DNA of 64,000 nt from Candidatus Acidiferrales bacterium (GTDB taxonomy: Bacteria > Bacteroidota > Ignavibacteria > Kryptoniales > JAKASW01): positions 78,964 to 142,963 of the forward strand of contig DATJAY010000039.1 of NCBI GenBank assembly GCA_035515795.1, in the 5' to 3' direction. Positions 1 through 8,949 of this stretch are shown here, piece after piece. The notes under the pieces are model-generated. The model was given only the letters and a program-made list of their open reading frames with translations. It was not told where the DNA came from and searched no databases. Position 1 is the stretch's first letter. Every line of letters begins with the position of its first letter. Both the position numbers and the translations under genes were made by a program.

Positions 1-577
1 AAGTCTGACGGCACTTCCCATCATCGAGACGCAGGCGAACGACGTATCCGCTTATATTCCGACAAACGTAATCTCGATCACCGACGGACAAATTTATCTC
101 GAGCCGAGTCTTTTCAACTCCGGCGTACGTCCGGCGATCAACGTCGGAATTTCTGTCTCGCGGGTCGGCGGAAACGCGCAGATCAAAGCGATGCGTAAGG
201 TCGCAGGAAGACTGAGATTGGATCTCGCGCAATTTCGCGCGCTGGAAGCATTCATAAAATTCGGATCCGACCTTGACAAGGTAACACAGGCGCAGATTCG
301 GAGAGGCCAGCGTTTGGTTGAGTTGCTCAAACAGAAGCAGTATGTGCCGATGCCGGTTGAGAAACAGGTGGTGCTCATCTTCACCGGAACCAACGGCTAT
401 CTGGATGAACTCCCGGTCGAAAGCATTGATAGATTTGAGAAGGAGTTTCTTGAGATGATGGAGTTGAAGCATCGGAACATTCTTGACAGGATCGCAGATA
501 CGAAGGACATAGATCTTGAAACCGATAAAAGGCTTCATGAAATAACGAGAGACTTTGTTGTGCTATTCAAGAAATAG
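1..577 (+). CDS. atpA: F1F0 ATP synthase subunit alpha, C-terminal part (5' end cut by window)
   Basis: The reading frame is open from base 2 and ends at TAG 575-577, giving about 191 residues of the C-terminal part of the alpha subunit of the F1 head. Alpha binds non-catalytic nucleotide and alternates with beta around the gamma shaft. The start of the visible protein carries the conserved region [20 protein letters not shown], followed by [17 protein letters not shown] and then the Arg-containing stretch [10 protein letters not shown], all diagnostic of alpha. The rest is the helical C-terminal domain. It is followed after 54 bases by atpG, the usual alpha-gamma order of an atp operon. The N-terminal domain and Walker A motif lie outside the window. 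Identification is near certain; only the start is unknown. Confidence 0.97.
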   Translation, partial: SLTALPIIETQANDVSAYIPTNVISITDGQIYLEPSLFNSGVRPAINVGISVSRVGGNAQIKAMRKVAGRLRLDLAQFRALEAFIKFGSDLDKVTQAQIRRGQRLVELLKQKQYVPMPVEKQVVLIFTGTNGYLDELPVESIDRFEKEFLEMMELKHRNILDRIADTKDIDLETDKRLHEITRDFVVLFKK

Positions 578-631
578 CTTTCATCTTGTTACTAAGGTCT
601 GGAAGCGTAAGACTCACGAAAGGAACAGGAA

Positions 632-1516
632 TTGCCGACGCTCCGCGAAATAAGACGGCGCATATCTGGCGTAACGAGCACTGAAAAAATCACAAAGGCG
701 ATGAAGATGGTCGCTGCGGCGAAGCTTCGCCGTGCACAGGCTGCCGTCATTGCTGCACGCCCGTACTCACGGAAGATCAGCGAGCTCATGAAGCATCTTG
801 CAGCCAACGCGGACCTTAGTGAACATCCGCTTGTGAAAGAGAGAGATCTGAAAAGGGCTGCCATCGTCGTCGTTACTGCCGATCGGGGATTCTGCGGGGC
901 CTTCAACTCGAACATTATCAAATCAACGAACGACCTCATAGCAACACGGTACCAGAATTTGTCCGGCGGAGTGAAGTTGTTTGCCGTAGGAAGAAAAGGG
1001 TATGATTTCTTTTCGAGGCGGAAATATGAAGTAATCGGGAATTACTCCGGTGTGTACCATGATCTCCAGTTCCATATCGCAAAGGACATTGCATCGGAAA
1101 TCATCAAAGGATATTTAAGCCGCGACTATGACCGGGTCGAGATCGTGTATAACGAATTCAAGAACATAATCCAGCAGCGATTGTTAATAGAACAGTTCCT
1201 TCCGATTCCGAGAGAAACTTTGTCGGCCGAAGGATTGTCACATCACCTGCAAGAGTACATTTACGAACCCGACAGCTCGTCCATTCTCGAGTCTTTGATC
1301 CCTCGTCATCTTGAATATCAGATTTGGAGAGTGCTGCTGGAAAGTAACGCCGCGAGTGAAGGGGCGCGCATGGCAGCGATGGACAACGCGAGCGAAAACG
1401 CCGGTGAATTGATCGCAACGCTGACGCTCCAATATAATAAAGCACGGCAGGCGTCCATCACCAAAGAATTGCTCGAGGTCGTTTCCGGCGCCGAAGCGCT
1501 GACGGCAGCGGGCTGA
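632..1516 (+). CDS. atpG: F1F0 ATP synthase subunit gamma
   Basis: This 294-residue protein is the central stalk of the F1 motor, coupling proton flow through F0 to ATP synthesis in the beta subunits. The N-terminus PTLREIRRRISGVTSTEKI followed by TKAMKMVAAAKLRRAQ is the family signature, and the C-terminal helix (MAAMDNASENAGELI) pairs with it as the coiled-coil shaft. Length is normal for the family. The start is TTG at 632, preceded by AGGAACAGGA; no ATG upstream gives a better fit to the conserved N-terminus. It follows atpA by 54 bases, so both are likely on one transcript. The atpD and atpC genes do not follow, so the operon is split in this genome: a hairpin and then an unrelated methyltransferase come next. 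Confidence 0.97.
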   Translation: MPTLREIRRRISGVTSTEKITKAMKMVAAAKLRRAQAAVIAARPYSRKISELMKHLAANADLSEHPLVKERDLKRAAIVVVTADRGFCGAFNSNIIKSTNDLIATRYQNLSGGVKLFAVGRKGYDFFSRRKYEVIGNYSGVYHDLQFHIAKDIASEIIKGYLSRDYDRVEIVYNEFKNIIQQRLLIEQFLPIPRETLSAEGLSHHLQEYIYEPDSSSILESLIPRHLEYQIWRVLLESNAASEGARMAAMDNASENAGELIATLTLQYNKARQASITKELLEVVSGAEALTAAG

Positions 1517-1526
1517 GAAAAACGAA

Positions 1527-1553
1527 ATGCCGTAACCATAAGGGGTACGGTAT
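1527..1553 (+). terminator. Hairpin after atpG, possible terminator
   Basis: An imperfect inverted repeat starts 10 bases after the atpG stop: ATGCCGTAACC pairs with GGGGTACGGTAT around a small ATAA loop, with one mismatch and one G-T pair. No run of T follows, so it is not a classical intrinsic terminator. It could end the atp transcript or stabilise its 3' end. Confidence 0.4.
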
Positions 1554-1687
1554 CGGATCTCTGGATCGTCTCGATCTCGCAATCGGATAGCATGTTGATC
1601 CGCGGTTCAATAGTTTTTTCAGTTCTTCTTTCCTATAGAGGCATCGGAGTGAACGACCTTTAATAAGTATTCAACGGATATCAGAAG

Positions 1688-2500
1688 ATGAGTAAATATG
1701 TTCATGGATACTCCGACAGGGAGTCGAGAAGGTTACATGATCAAGCAGACACGCTCGATGAATTGTTGCATCATGATTCTATCTTTTCGGAAGGATCAAA
1801 AGTGTTGGAGGTAGGCTGTGGAGTCGGATCTCAAACTAAAATAATAGCGAAAAAAAATCCTGCCTGTGAATTTACCTCGGTTGACATTTCGGAAACGTCG
1901 CTTGAAAAGGCAAGAAACTCGATCTGCAAGCTTGGGATTAATAATGTGACGTTCCAGGTAGGTGATATTTTCGACTTACAGTTTGGCCCGGAATCGTTCG
2001 ACCACATATTTGTCTGCTTCGTTCTGGAGCACTTATCTAATCCATTGGGGGCGTTGCTTAACTTAAAGAATGTATTACGGAAAGACGGAACGATCATGGT
2101 TGTAGAAGGCGACCACGGGTCCGCGTATTACTATCCTCGGAGCGACGCTGCTCAGGAAGCCATAGACTGCCAGGTAAAGTTGCAGTCGAAGCATGGAGGT
2201 AATGCCCTTATTGGCAGAGAACTTTATCCGCTGTTGCGTAAAGCAGGCTTCGCTCATTGCACGGTCACGCCCCGATTGGTTTATGTGGATTCAAGTAAGC
2301 CGCGGTTAGTCGATGGCTTCATTAGAAACACGTTTACTGCCATGATTGAGGGTGTTAAAGAAGAGGCAATAAGTAATTCGTTGATAGGGGAAGGCAGATG
2401 GGAACAGGGGATTAACGACCTCTATCGCACCACGAAAGACGATGGAGTTTTCTGCTACACTTTTTTCAAAGGTAAAGGAACGAAAACGCGGAACCCATGA
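1688..2500 (+). CDS. Class I SAM-dependent methyltransferase
   Basis: The 270-residue protein has a Rossmann-type methyltransferase fold: motif I VLEVGCGVG at residues 39-47 for AdoMet binding, the acidic end of beta-2 in SVDIS at 64-68, and the beta-4 region FDHIFVCFVLEHL near 104-116. This resembles the UbiE/Methyltransf_11/25 type, whose substrates range from quinones to small metabolites, so the substrate cannot be named. ATG at 1688 follows ATCAGAAG. It stands alone between atpG and a convergent arginine decarboxylase gene, with no pathway context. The codon use looks somewhat more AT-rich than atpG, which fits an independently acquired gene, but this was not measured. Its stop codon lies inside a perfect hairpin (2491-2516). 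Confidence 0.85.
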   Translation: MSKYVHGYSDRESRRLHDQADTLDELLHHDSIFSEGSKVLEVGCGVGSQTKIIAKKNPACEFTSVDISETSLEKARNSICKLGINNVTFQVGDIFDLQFGPESFDHIFVCFVLEHLSNPLGALLNLKNVLRKDGTIMVVEGDHGSAYYYPRSDAAQEAIDCQVKLQSKHGGNALIGRELYPLLRKAGFAHCTVTPRLVYVDSSKPRLVDGFIRNTFTAMIEGVKEEAISNSLIGEGRWEQGINDLYRTTKDDGVFCYTFFKGKGTKTRNP

Positions 2501-2516
2501 TCTGAATCATGGGTTC
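2491..2516. terminator. Perfect 11-bp hairpin between convergent genes
   Basis: GAACCCATGAT (2491-2501), a CTGA loop and ATCATGGGTTC (2506-2516) form a perfect 11-bp stem with a 4-base loop. It contains the TGA stop of the methyltransferase gene and ends 6 bases before the stop of the convergent decarboxylase gene, so it could serve both strands. There is no T-tract on either side. Confidence 0.6.
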
Positions 2517-2522
2517 GACTCA

Positions 2523-3074
2523 CTACGGCAAAAGTATTCCCGCTGCGATCACCGTCGTCCAAATCCCGCGTTTATCTCCTTCGGCCGATTGTGTCACGTT
2601 GAAAGTCTTAACTATTTTCCCGCTCATCTTGTATTGCTGCTCCCGTTCATCCCATGCTGCGTTGGAATCGAATTCGATGCCCAGAGTTGTCGCAAGCATC
2701 GTGGCTGCGAGGTCTTCGGCATATTCGCCCGCTTTTTCATCGGTCTCCCCGAACGGATGGTGCTCGGAAAGATAGCCGTATTGGGACGAATCGTTCGGGG
2801 TCGCTACCCCGATTGATGCGGCGACCAATCTGTTGGGCTCGTTTGTGGAATTTCTGGCCAGCACGCAAAATGTGATCTGTCCGGGCTGAAGAAGCTTCAG
2901 TCCATCGTCAATCGGAATGCGTTTGCATCCCGCAGGAAAAATACTCGATACGGTGACCAAGTTGCATTTCTCGATTTTCGCGTCGCGCAGCGCCAGCTCG
3001 AAAGACTGAAGATAGTCGCGATGGCGGCCTACCCCTTTGGTGAAAAAAATTCTGGTCGGGACATACAATTTCAC
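2523..3074 (-). CDS. pdaD: Pyruvoyl-dependent arginine decarboxylase
   Basis: The 183-residue protein matches the PvlArgDC family, which makes agmatine from arginine for polyamine synthesis and uses a pyruvoyl group instead of PLP. The pro-enzyme cleaves itself between two serines; here the pair is S43-S44 in [11 protein letters not shown], the conserved self-processing site. Other family signatures are FFTKGVG near 10-16 and the C-terminal [11 protein letters not shown]. The family is best known from archaea and Chlamydia and is also found in Bacteroidota relatives. The GTG start at 3074 lies only 2 bases from an AGGAG; a TTG two codons later (3068) has 8-base spacing and may be the real start. 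It stands alone, convergent with the methyltransferase and upstream of no obvious polyamine operon. Confidence 0.92.
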   Translation of the reverse strand: MKLYVPTRIFFTKGVGRHRDYLQSFELALRDAKIEKCNLVTVSSIFPAGCKRIPIDDGLKLLQPGQITFCVLARNSTNEPNRLVAASIGVATPNDSSQYGYLSEHHPFGETDEKAGEYAEDLAATMLATTLGIEFDSNAAWDEREQQYKMSGKIVKTFNVTQSAEGDKRGIWTTVIAAGILLP

Positions 3075-3142
3075 ATCTCCTTTTATTGGTTAAACGTTTC
3101 TACTCTAAGTTGTTGATAAATCAGCTCTACCTATGTTTGAAA

Positions 3143-4351
3143 TTACCTTTTTATTTTGTAAAACTTTCTTTTTCCAACTTTCAGGATAAATGGTGTATCA
3201 ACTCTCAATCGGGCATTCGGATCAGCGACCTTCGTGCCGTCAATTGTTACACCGCCCTGGTTAACTAAACGACGGGCATCACCGTTCGATTTTGCAGCAC
3301 CTATTTCGACTAGGAGCTGGAAGATTACCAATTCGCCACGGCCTAATGTGACCTCCTCGATTTCTTCAGGTGTTTCCTTCCTTACAAAAATCTTGTCGAA
3401 GTTCTTTTCCGCTTGCTCTGCTGCTTCCTGATCATGGTAAAGCGTCACGATCTCTCGAGCCAGCCTTCTCTTTAAGTCTCGCGGGTTTACCGATTGGGAT
3501 TCAAGTTGGTTCTTGATTGTCTTAAGCTCTGGCTCCGGCACGTCAGTCGTGAGAACAAAATAATCGTAGATCAGGGTATCAGGAATTGAGAGAGTCTTGC
3601 CGTACATTTCGTCAGGCGGATCGGTTATCGCGATGTAGTTCCCCAACGACTTGGACATTTTCTCGACGCCGTCGGTTCCGATTAAAAGCGGCATGGTCAA
3701 AATCACCTGCGGTTCCAATTGATACTCGCGCTGAATGTCCCTTCCGACGAGAAGGTTAAATTTCTGGTCCGTGCCGCCAAGCTCGATGTCAGCTTTGATC
3801 GCCACCGAATCCATAGCTTGGGCAAGAGGGTAAAGGAACTCATGGACGCTTATCGGCTCTCCGCTGCCGTACCGTTTTTCGAAATCATCCCGCTCCAGCA
3901 TTCGTGCAACGGTATATTTGCTTGCAAGCTTAATAACGTCCTCGAAATTCATGTTTCCAAGCCAGTCGGAGTTATAGACTATCTTTAGATCTTTCGTCGA
4001 AAGAATTTTCGATGCCTGCTTGAAGTATGACTCTCCGTTTTGCCGCGTCTCTTCGAGAGTCATCGATGGTCTGGATTTGTTTCTTCCCGACGGGTCGCCG
4101 ATCATCCCGGTAAAATCACCGACGATCAGTATTGCGGTGTGTCCAAGATCTTGAAATTGTCTGAGCTTTCGGAGCACGACTGAGTGTCCGAGGTGAAGGT
4201 CGGGCCGGCTCGGGTCACAGCCCAGCTTTACATTGAGAGGAACCTTGCCCTTGATTGATTTCTCAATCTTACTCGCAAGTTCTTCTTCCGGAATGATTTC
4301 TGCGGTGCCCCGCCTAATCAGATCAAGTTGTTCGTTGAGTGAAGGAAACAA
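3143..4351 (-). CDS. tyrS: Tyrosyl-tRNA synthetase
   Basis: This 402-residue class I synthetase charges tRNA-Tyr. The HIGH motif is HLGH at 53-56 and the KMSKS motif is intact at 231-235, with GTDQKFNL between them for tyrosine and dimer contacts. The combination of HLGH and KMSKS is that of the TyrZ-like (type 2) branch, unlike the KFGKT of E. coli TyrS. A C-terminal S4 RNA-binding domain occupies roughly residues 340-402 ([18 protein letters not shown]). The start is TTG; an in-frame TAG lies three codons upstream, so no longer form is possible. It is read 70 bases downstream of smpB on the same strand, so the two probably share a transcript. Confidence 0.97.
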   Translation of the reverse strand: MFPSLNEQLDLIRRGTAEIIPEEELASKIEKSIKGKVPLNVKLGCDPSRPDLHLGHSVVLRKLRQFQDLGHTAILIVGDFTGMIGDPSGRNKSRPSMTLEETRQNGESYFKQASKILSTKDLKIVYNSDWLGNMNFEDVIKLASKYTVARMLERDDFEKRYGSGEPISVHEFLYPLAQAMDSVAIKADIELGGTDQKFNLLVGRDIQREYQLEPQVILTMPLLIGTDGVEKMSKSLGNYIAITDPPDEMYGKTLSIPDTLIYDYFVLTTDVPEPELKTIKNQLESQSVNPRDLKRRLAREIVTLYHDQEAAEQAEKNFDKIFVRKETPEEIEEVTLGRGELVIFQLLVEIGAAKSNGDARRLVNQGGVTIDGTKVADPNARLRVDTPFILKVGKRKFYKIKR

Positions 4352-4421
4352 CCTTAGCTATTTTTCTCCTGTCGAATTGTCCGAATGGATCCTGTCGAGA
4401 ATAGGAAATTTTCCGGCATGG

Positions 4422-4907
4422 TCATGCTTGAGCGTCGTTACCGTGCTGGCGCAACTCGCGCTCCTGATCGCGTTTCTTGATCGCATCACGTTTATCGAAA
4501 GATCTTTTCCCTTTAGCGAGAGCAAGTTCCAGTTTAGCTAAGCCGTGCTTCCAATAAAGCCGGATAGGAACAAGCGAAAGACCCTTCTGTTTTGTCTTGC
4601 CGAAAATCTTTTTGATCTCTCTCTTGTGTAAGAGAAGTTTTCTCGATCTCTTGGGATTATGATTGAAAGGACCGGCATTCTGGTATGCTGCGACATGCAT
4701 GTTGTGAAGCCAAATTTCCCCGTCCTTGATGGAGGCGAAACAATCGCTGATATCGACCTTTCCTTGTCTCACAGATTTTACTTCGCTTCCCTTTAGAACG
4801 ATTCCCACTTCGGTAGTCTCCAGAATCTGATACTCGTGACGCGCACGCTTATTCTGAGCTACAGTTTTCTCCTCTGGTTCCATTTGATTTTCCACTTGGC
4901 CTTCCAT
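4422..4907 (-). CDS. smpB: SsrA-binding protein SmpB
   Basis: SmpB binds tmRNA and delivers it to stalled ribosomes in trans-translation. The 161-residue protein has the family landmarks: NKRARHEYQI at the start of the core, GIVLKGSEVKSVRQG, the WLHNMHVAAYQ stretch, and the basic C-terminal tail that becomes a helix in the decoding centre (AKGKRSFDKRDAIKKRD). The first 17 residues are a non-conserved acidic extension (MEGQVENQMEPEEKTVA), so a later start is conceivable, but the ATG at 4907 is the only good upstream start. It heads a two-gene unit with tyrS. The tmRNA gene itself is not in the neighbouring 290-base gap before glyS. Confidence 0.96.
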   Translation of the reverse strand: MEGQVENQMEPEEKTVAQNKRARHEYQILETTEVGIVLKGSEVKSVRQGKVDISDCFASIKDGEIWLHNMHVAAYQNAGPFNHNPKRSRKLLLHKREIKKIFGKTKQKGLSLVPIRLYWKHGLAKLELALAKGKRSFDKRDAIKKRDQERELRQHGNDAQA

Positions 4908-5195
4908 GTTTAATTATCGTTCGATCTCGAAGATCCCAAAGGTTTCTTCGAGAAAGAAACGTTTTTGGTGCAATCTCGGGTATCACCCTACACTTGTTAA
5001 TACTCTTAGCCGTTTCCCGACTGCGACATAAAATGCAAAATTTTACCTTTCAAAGTCAAGATGGAAAGGAAAGATTTTTTGTGAGGGGGTAGAATTCCAG
5101 CGTGATGCGGGTAAGTCATTGGTTTAACTAATCCGCCGCGTAATATTCCTTTATTTCCCGCTGTTTGATATATTGAATCAAAAAAGCGAACTGAA

Positions 5196-6671
5196 ATGAC
5201 ACAGGCGTCGAAAACTGAGTTGACTCTTGACAAGATAGTATCACTTGCAAAAAGGAGAGGATTTGTTTTTCAATCGAGTGAAATATACGGCGGCCTGAAC
5301 GGCTGCTGGGATTACGGTCCCCTTGGCGTGGAAATGCTGAACAATGTGAAGCAGCAATGGTGGAAGAACATGACCTACCGTGAAAATATCGAAGGCATTG
5401 ATGCATCCATCCTTATGCATCCGCGTGTGTGGGAAGCTTCAGGACACGTCGAGAATTTTACCGATCCGATGGTCGATTGCAAACAGTGCAAAGCGAGATA
5501 TCGTGTCGATGTTCTTTTTGATGACTTGTCGATCAAGAAAAAGAAGGAAGTATTGCGCGAGCTTGTTCCGCAGAAATTTGCAGGGCAACAGAAAGATGAC
5601 GTAATAGAAGCGGAGTTTGCAGAAGCGGTTTCCACCGACCAGGAGGCAGCTGAAATCGCGGTGATGCTCCCGTGTCCTAATTGCGGAAATAAAGGGACAT
5701 TCACTGAAGCCCGCAAGTTCAATCTCATGTTTAAAACTTTTGTCGGGCCTGTCGAGGATTCGTCGTCGGTAGTTTACCTGCGTCCTGAAACTGCACAGGG
5801 CATCTTCGTGAACTTTCAGAACGTGTTGACCGCATCGCGGCAGAAGCTTCCGTTCGGCATCGCGCAGATCGGGAAAGCATTTCGCAATGAAATAAATACC
5901 AAGAATTTTCTTTTTCGGACGCGCGAGTTCGAGCAGATGGAGATGCAGTTTTTCGTCAAGCCGGGAACGGATGATAAGTGGTTCGAATACTGGCGCGCAG
6001 AGCGAATGCAATGGTACATTGATCTCGGCATGAAGAAAGAGCAGCTGCAATGGCACCAGCATCCAAAGGACAAGCTGGCACACTATGCTAAGGACGCCTA
6101 TGACATAGAATTTCTTTTCCCGTTCGGATGGGGCGAGATTGAAGGAATTCATAACAGGACCAATTACGATCTATCGCGGCACGAAGAATATTCCGGAAAG
6201 TCTATGAAGTATTTCGATGAAGAGACGAAGGACAAATATACCCCATTTGATATTGAAACATCGGCTGGTGCGAGCAGATCTTTCATGGCATTTCTCGTCG
6301 GTTCGTACCATGAGGAGGAGGCACCGACAGCGGAGGGCGGAACAGAGACTCGAGTCGTCCTCAAACTTCATCCGAAACTCGCTCCGATCAAAGCGGCTGT
6401 CTTTCCTCTGGTGAATCGCGAGGACATGCCGGAAATTGCGCGGAAGATCGAAAAGGATTTGCGCCCGCAGTTCCGGGTATTTTATGACGACAGCGGCGCA
6501 GTTGGTCGGCGATACCGGCGCCAGGATGAGACTGGAACCCCGTTTTGTGTGACGGTGGATTCCCAAACTCTGCAGGACCAGACGGTGACGATTCGAGACA
6601 GGGACTCGATGCAGCAGGAACGAATTGCTTCGGCACGGATTGCAGAATATTTGGCAGACAAGCTGAAGTAA
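5196..6671 (+). CDS. glyS: Glycyl-tRNA synthetase (alpha2 type)
   Basis: The 491-residue single-chain class II synthetase charges tRNA-Gly as a homodimer, as in Gram-positives, eukaryotes and archaea, not as the alpha2-beta2 enzyme of E. coli. Class II motif 2 is seen in [20 protein letters not shown], and the motif 3 region in [14 protein letters not shown]. Two CxxC pairs (C95/C98 and C160/C163) in the insertion form a probable zinc site. The C-terminal anticodon-binding domain spans about 385-491. The N-terminus ([17 protein letters not shown]) is the standard one, supporting the ATG at 5196. It is divergent from smpB across a 288-base gap that must hold both promoters. Its TAA overlaps the ATG of the next gene by one base. 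Confidence 0.97.
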   Translation: MTQASKTELTLDKIVSLAKRRGFVFQSSEIYGGLNGCWDYGPLGVEMLNNVKQQWWKNMTYRENIEGIDASILMHPRVWEASGHVENFTDPMVDCKQCKARYRVDVLFDDLSIKKKKEVLRELVPQKFAGQQKDDVIEAEFAEAVSTDQEAAEIAVMLPCPNCGNKGTFTEARKFNLMFKTFVGPVEDSSSVVYLRPETAQGIFVNFQNVLTASRQKLPFGIAQIGKAFRNEINTKNFLFRTREFEQMEMQFFVKPGTDDKWFEYWRAERMQWYIDLGMKKEQLQWHQHPKDKLAHYAKDAYDIEFLFPFGWGEIEGIHNRTNYDLSRHEEYSGKSMKYFDEETKDKYTPFDIETSAGASRSFMAFLVGSYHEEEAPTAEGGTETRVVLKLHPKLAPIKAAVFPLVNREDMPEIARKIEKDLRPQFRVFYDDSGAVGRRYRRQDETGTPFCVTVDSQTLQDQTVTIRDRDSMQQERIASARIAEYLADKLK

Positions 6672-7501
6672 TGGAAGAAATGAAATCAAAGACACGGAAA
6701 AAGATTTCGCATCAAAAATCACACGCCAAAAGGAAACGTGTCGGGGCAGAAACGGATTCTTCCCAAACTAATGGAGGCGAATTCAAAGGCTTTTTTAAGG
6801 AGACATTTGAATTCCTGGGCGAATTATACACGCATAATTCCGTAACGTGGTTCAACAAACACAGAGAAGAGTACGAAAAATATTTGATGAACCCGGCACG
6901 TGCCTTCGTGACTTCAATTGGGCCCTTCATCAAGTTCATCAACCCCACATTTGATACTGAGCCGAAATTCAACAGGACACTTGTCCGCTTAAACAGGGAC
7001 ATGAGATTTGCCAAGAAACCTTATAAAGACTTTTTCTTGATACGGTTCGGGAAAGGGAAATGGGATTCAGAGTTGTTTCTTTATCTTGATAGAAACGGTA
7101 TTGAGATTGGATCCTTTGTGAACAATGAAAAGAAAGACAGCCGCAGACTCTTTGAGGAGAATATTTCCGCTCACGTTTCCGCTTTTCTCGAGATTTGCAG
7201 GAAGTTTAAGATAGGCGTCGAGTTTTCCGCTTACGAGCTGCGAAGCGGTACGGAACCCATTGCGGAAAAATTCAACCCGAAACGCGACCACATAAAATTC
7301 AGAGGTATAGATTACCTTATCTTCGGGAAAGAATTAGGAAAGTCAGACCGCACAATTTATTCAAAGAGTCTTCTCGCGCTCGCAATGAAGATATACAACA
7401 GGCTATATCCTCTTTACATTTTTTCTGCATCGGGTGATCCTGCAGCGGAATGCGAGGAGTATTCAAATCGTGTGGGTCTTTTGAAAATATCGAGCACCTG
7501 A
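6671..7501 (+). CDS. DUF2461 (TIGR02453-type) protein
   Basis: The 276-residue protein belongs to the DUF2461 family, whose function is unknown. Recognisable parts are the family opening FLGELYTHNSVTWFNKHREE and the conserved RLNRDMRFAKKPYKDFF block near residues 105-125. An N-terminal basic, low-complexity stretch of about 45 residues (KSKTRKKISHQKSHAKRKR) precedes the domain and may bind nucleic acid or be disordered. The ATG at 6671 overlaps the glyS stop (TAATG), which implies translational coupling. An in-frame ATG at 6545 lies inside glyS and is not a believable start. No role in tRNA charging can be inferred from the coupling alone. Confidence 0.8.
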   Translation: MEEMKSKTRKKISHQKSHAKRKRVGAETDSSQTNGGEFKGFFKETFEFLGELYTHNSVTWFNKHREEYEKYLMNPARAFVTSIGPFIKFINPTFDTEPKFNRTLVRLNRDMRFAKKPYKDFFLIRFGKGKWDSELFLYLDRNGIEIGSFVNNEKKDSRRLFEENISAHVSAFLEICRKFKIGVEFSAYELRSGTEPIAEKFNPKRDHIKFRGIDYLIFGKELGKSDRTIYSKSLLALAMKIYNRLYPLYIFSASGDPAAECEEYSNRVGLLKISST

Positions 7502-7596
7502 GAAAGTATTATTCCCATGAGCCGCGAAAGATCGCCAGTGGCTGCAGCAGATCGAACCTCACCGGTTAATAACTTAATTCCCGGGTCGACAGGCAT

Positions 7597-8949
7597 GTGA
7601 TCACCGATAAATATGGAGGGCTGCATGTTTTCGAAAACTCTACCGTCGGCCGATTGCTGCAAGAGATTGTAGACGGTTCAATTGAGGCAGTGAAGCCTTC
7701 GACTCTGTTTGAGCGGGGCTTTTACCTATACGGCAATAGACTTGACGCATTTGGTAAAGAGCTCGATCTGGATAGGTACAAAAACATAAAGTGCATTGCA
7801 ATAGGAAAATCCGCCGAAGCCATGACGTATGAGATCGAGAAGAAACTTGGGAATAATGCCACCGGAATAATTGCATCACCGGTCGAGAAACATTTCGAAG
7901 TGAAAGGATTTCGATTCTTCAAGACGGGACATCCGTTTCCAGACAGGGAAAGTGTAGATGCCGCGGGAGAAATCATCAGCTCCGTTTCCTCGTGCGCCGA
8001 AAAAGACCTGCTGATTTTCTTGATATCCGGCGGCGGAAGCGCGGCGGCATTTCTTCCCGTAAGCGGGGTGAGTTTAAGTGAAGTAAATGAGACACTGAAA
8101 CTCCTTTTCGATAACGGGTTTCCTATTGATAAAATAAATTTGGTGAGACGGCACCTTTCCCAAGTGGGGGGCGGAAAACTGGCGGCACTTTCGCCGGAGT
8201 CTGAAAAAATGTCCTTGATAATTTCAGATGTAATCGGAGATGATCTGCCGAGCATCGCGAGCGGACTGAGCATCGAGGATCCGACTACTCCAATCGACGC
8301 ATTCGCTTTTCTTGAAGGAAGCGGCCTGATGGATAGAGTACCTAAATCGATCCCGCAAATTTTGTTGGAGACTGGCAAATCGTATTCGAAGGTTAATCTT
8401 AAAAACAATTATGTGAAAATAATCGCATCCAACGTCGATGCAATGAGCGCTGCGCAAAATGCCGGAATCAAGGAGGGCTTTAGTGCGCTCGTCTTGACTC
8501 GCTTCCTTGATTTGAACACGCAGAGCGCTGCCGATCTGCTGGTTTCAATCGCGCGTTCGATCGGGCTCGAAGGTAAGAGGGATCCTACACTTATACTTCT
8601 CGGAGGTGAGACAACCGTAAAGATCACCGGCTCGGGAACAGGAGGAAGAAACCAGCAACTTGTTCTCGAAGCCTTATATAAACTCGCTAAACTTCCAATC
8701 AAACTTGAGACGTTGGGCAATTTAATTGTTTTTTCCTTCGGTACGGATGGCAAGGATGGAAACAGCGATGCCGCCGGTGCATATGCTTCAGTTGATGTGC
8801 TGAAGAGAGTTGAAAATGGACCGGCGGTAGTCGAGAAATACATCTCGGAAAACGATTCATATTCATTCTTCGCAAAATATGGCGGCCTGATTATGACAGG
8901 TCCTACCGATACCAACGTCATGGATATAATGGGAATAATTGCGGAATGA
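7597..8949 (+). CDS. Glycerate 2-kinase (GckA/TtuD, DUF4147-MOFRL family)
   Basis: The 450-residue protein has the two-domain structure of the GckA/TtuD glycerate kinases, which phosphorylate D-glycerate to 2-phosphoglycerate. The N-terminal DUF4147 domain shows AIGKSAEAM (69-76), GHPFPD (111-116) and the glycine-rich ISGGGSAA at 143-150; the C-terminal MOFRL domain shows LGGETTVKITGSGTGGRNQQ and FGTDGKDGNSDAAGAY. All are hallmarks of the family. It enters lower glycolysis and serves serine, tartrate or glyoxylate catabolism elsewhere; the pathway is not visible here. Start is GTG 7597 with only a weak ribosome site; the nearby ATG at 7613 is out of frame. Its stop overlaps the next start (ATGA), so it is coupled to the methyltransferase downstream. 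Confidence 0.92.
   Translation: MITDKYGGLHVFENSTVGRLLQEIVDGSIEAVKPSTLFERGFYLYGNRLDAFGKELDLDRYKNIKCIAIGKSAEAMTYEIEKKLGNNATGIIASPVEKHFEVKGFRFFKTGHPFPDRESVDAAGEIISSVSSCAEKDLLIFLISGGGSAAAFLPVSGVSLSEVNETLKLLFDNGFPIDKINLVRRHLSQVGGGKLAALSPESEKMSLIISDVIGDDLPSIASGLSIEDPTTPIDAFAFLEGSGLMDRVPKSIPQILLETGKSYSKVNLKNNYVKIIASNVDAMSAAQNAGIKEGFSALVLTRFLDLNTQSAADLLVSIARSIGLEGKRDPTLILLGGETTVKITGSGTGGRNQQLVLEALYKLAKLPIKLETLGNLIVFSFGTDGKDGNSDAAGAYASVDVLKRVENGPAVVEKYISENDSYSFFAKYGGLIMTGPTDTNVMDIMGIIAE

Noticed and set aside
2506..2520. tRNA T-arm-like GGGTTCGACTC
   Set aside because: It is the right arm of a perfect hairpin between two genes, with no tRNA body around it.
5439..6152. 237-residue minus-strand reading frame inside glyS
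   Set aside because: Antisense shadow of the conserved glycyl-tRNA synthetase; no start context and no family features.
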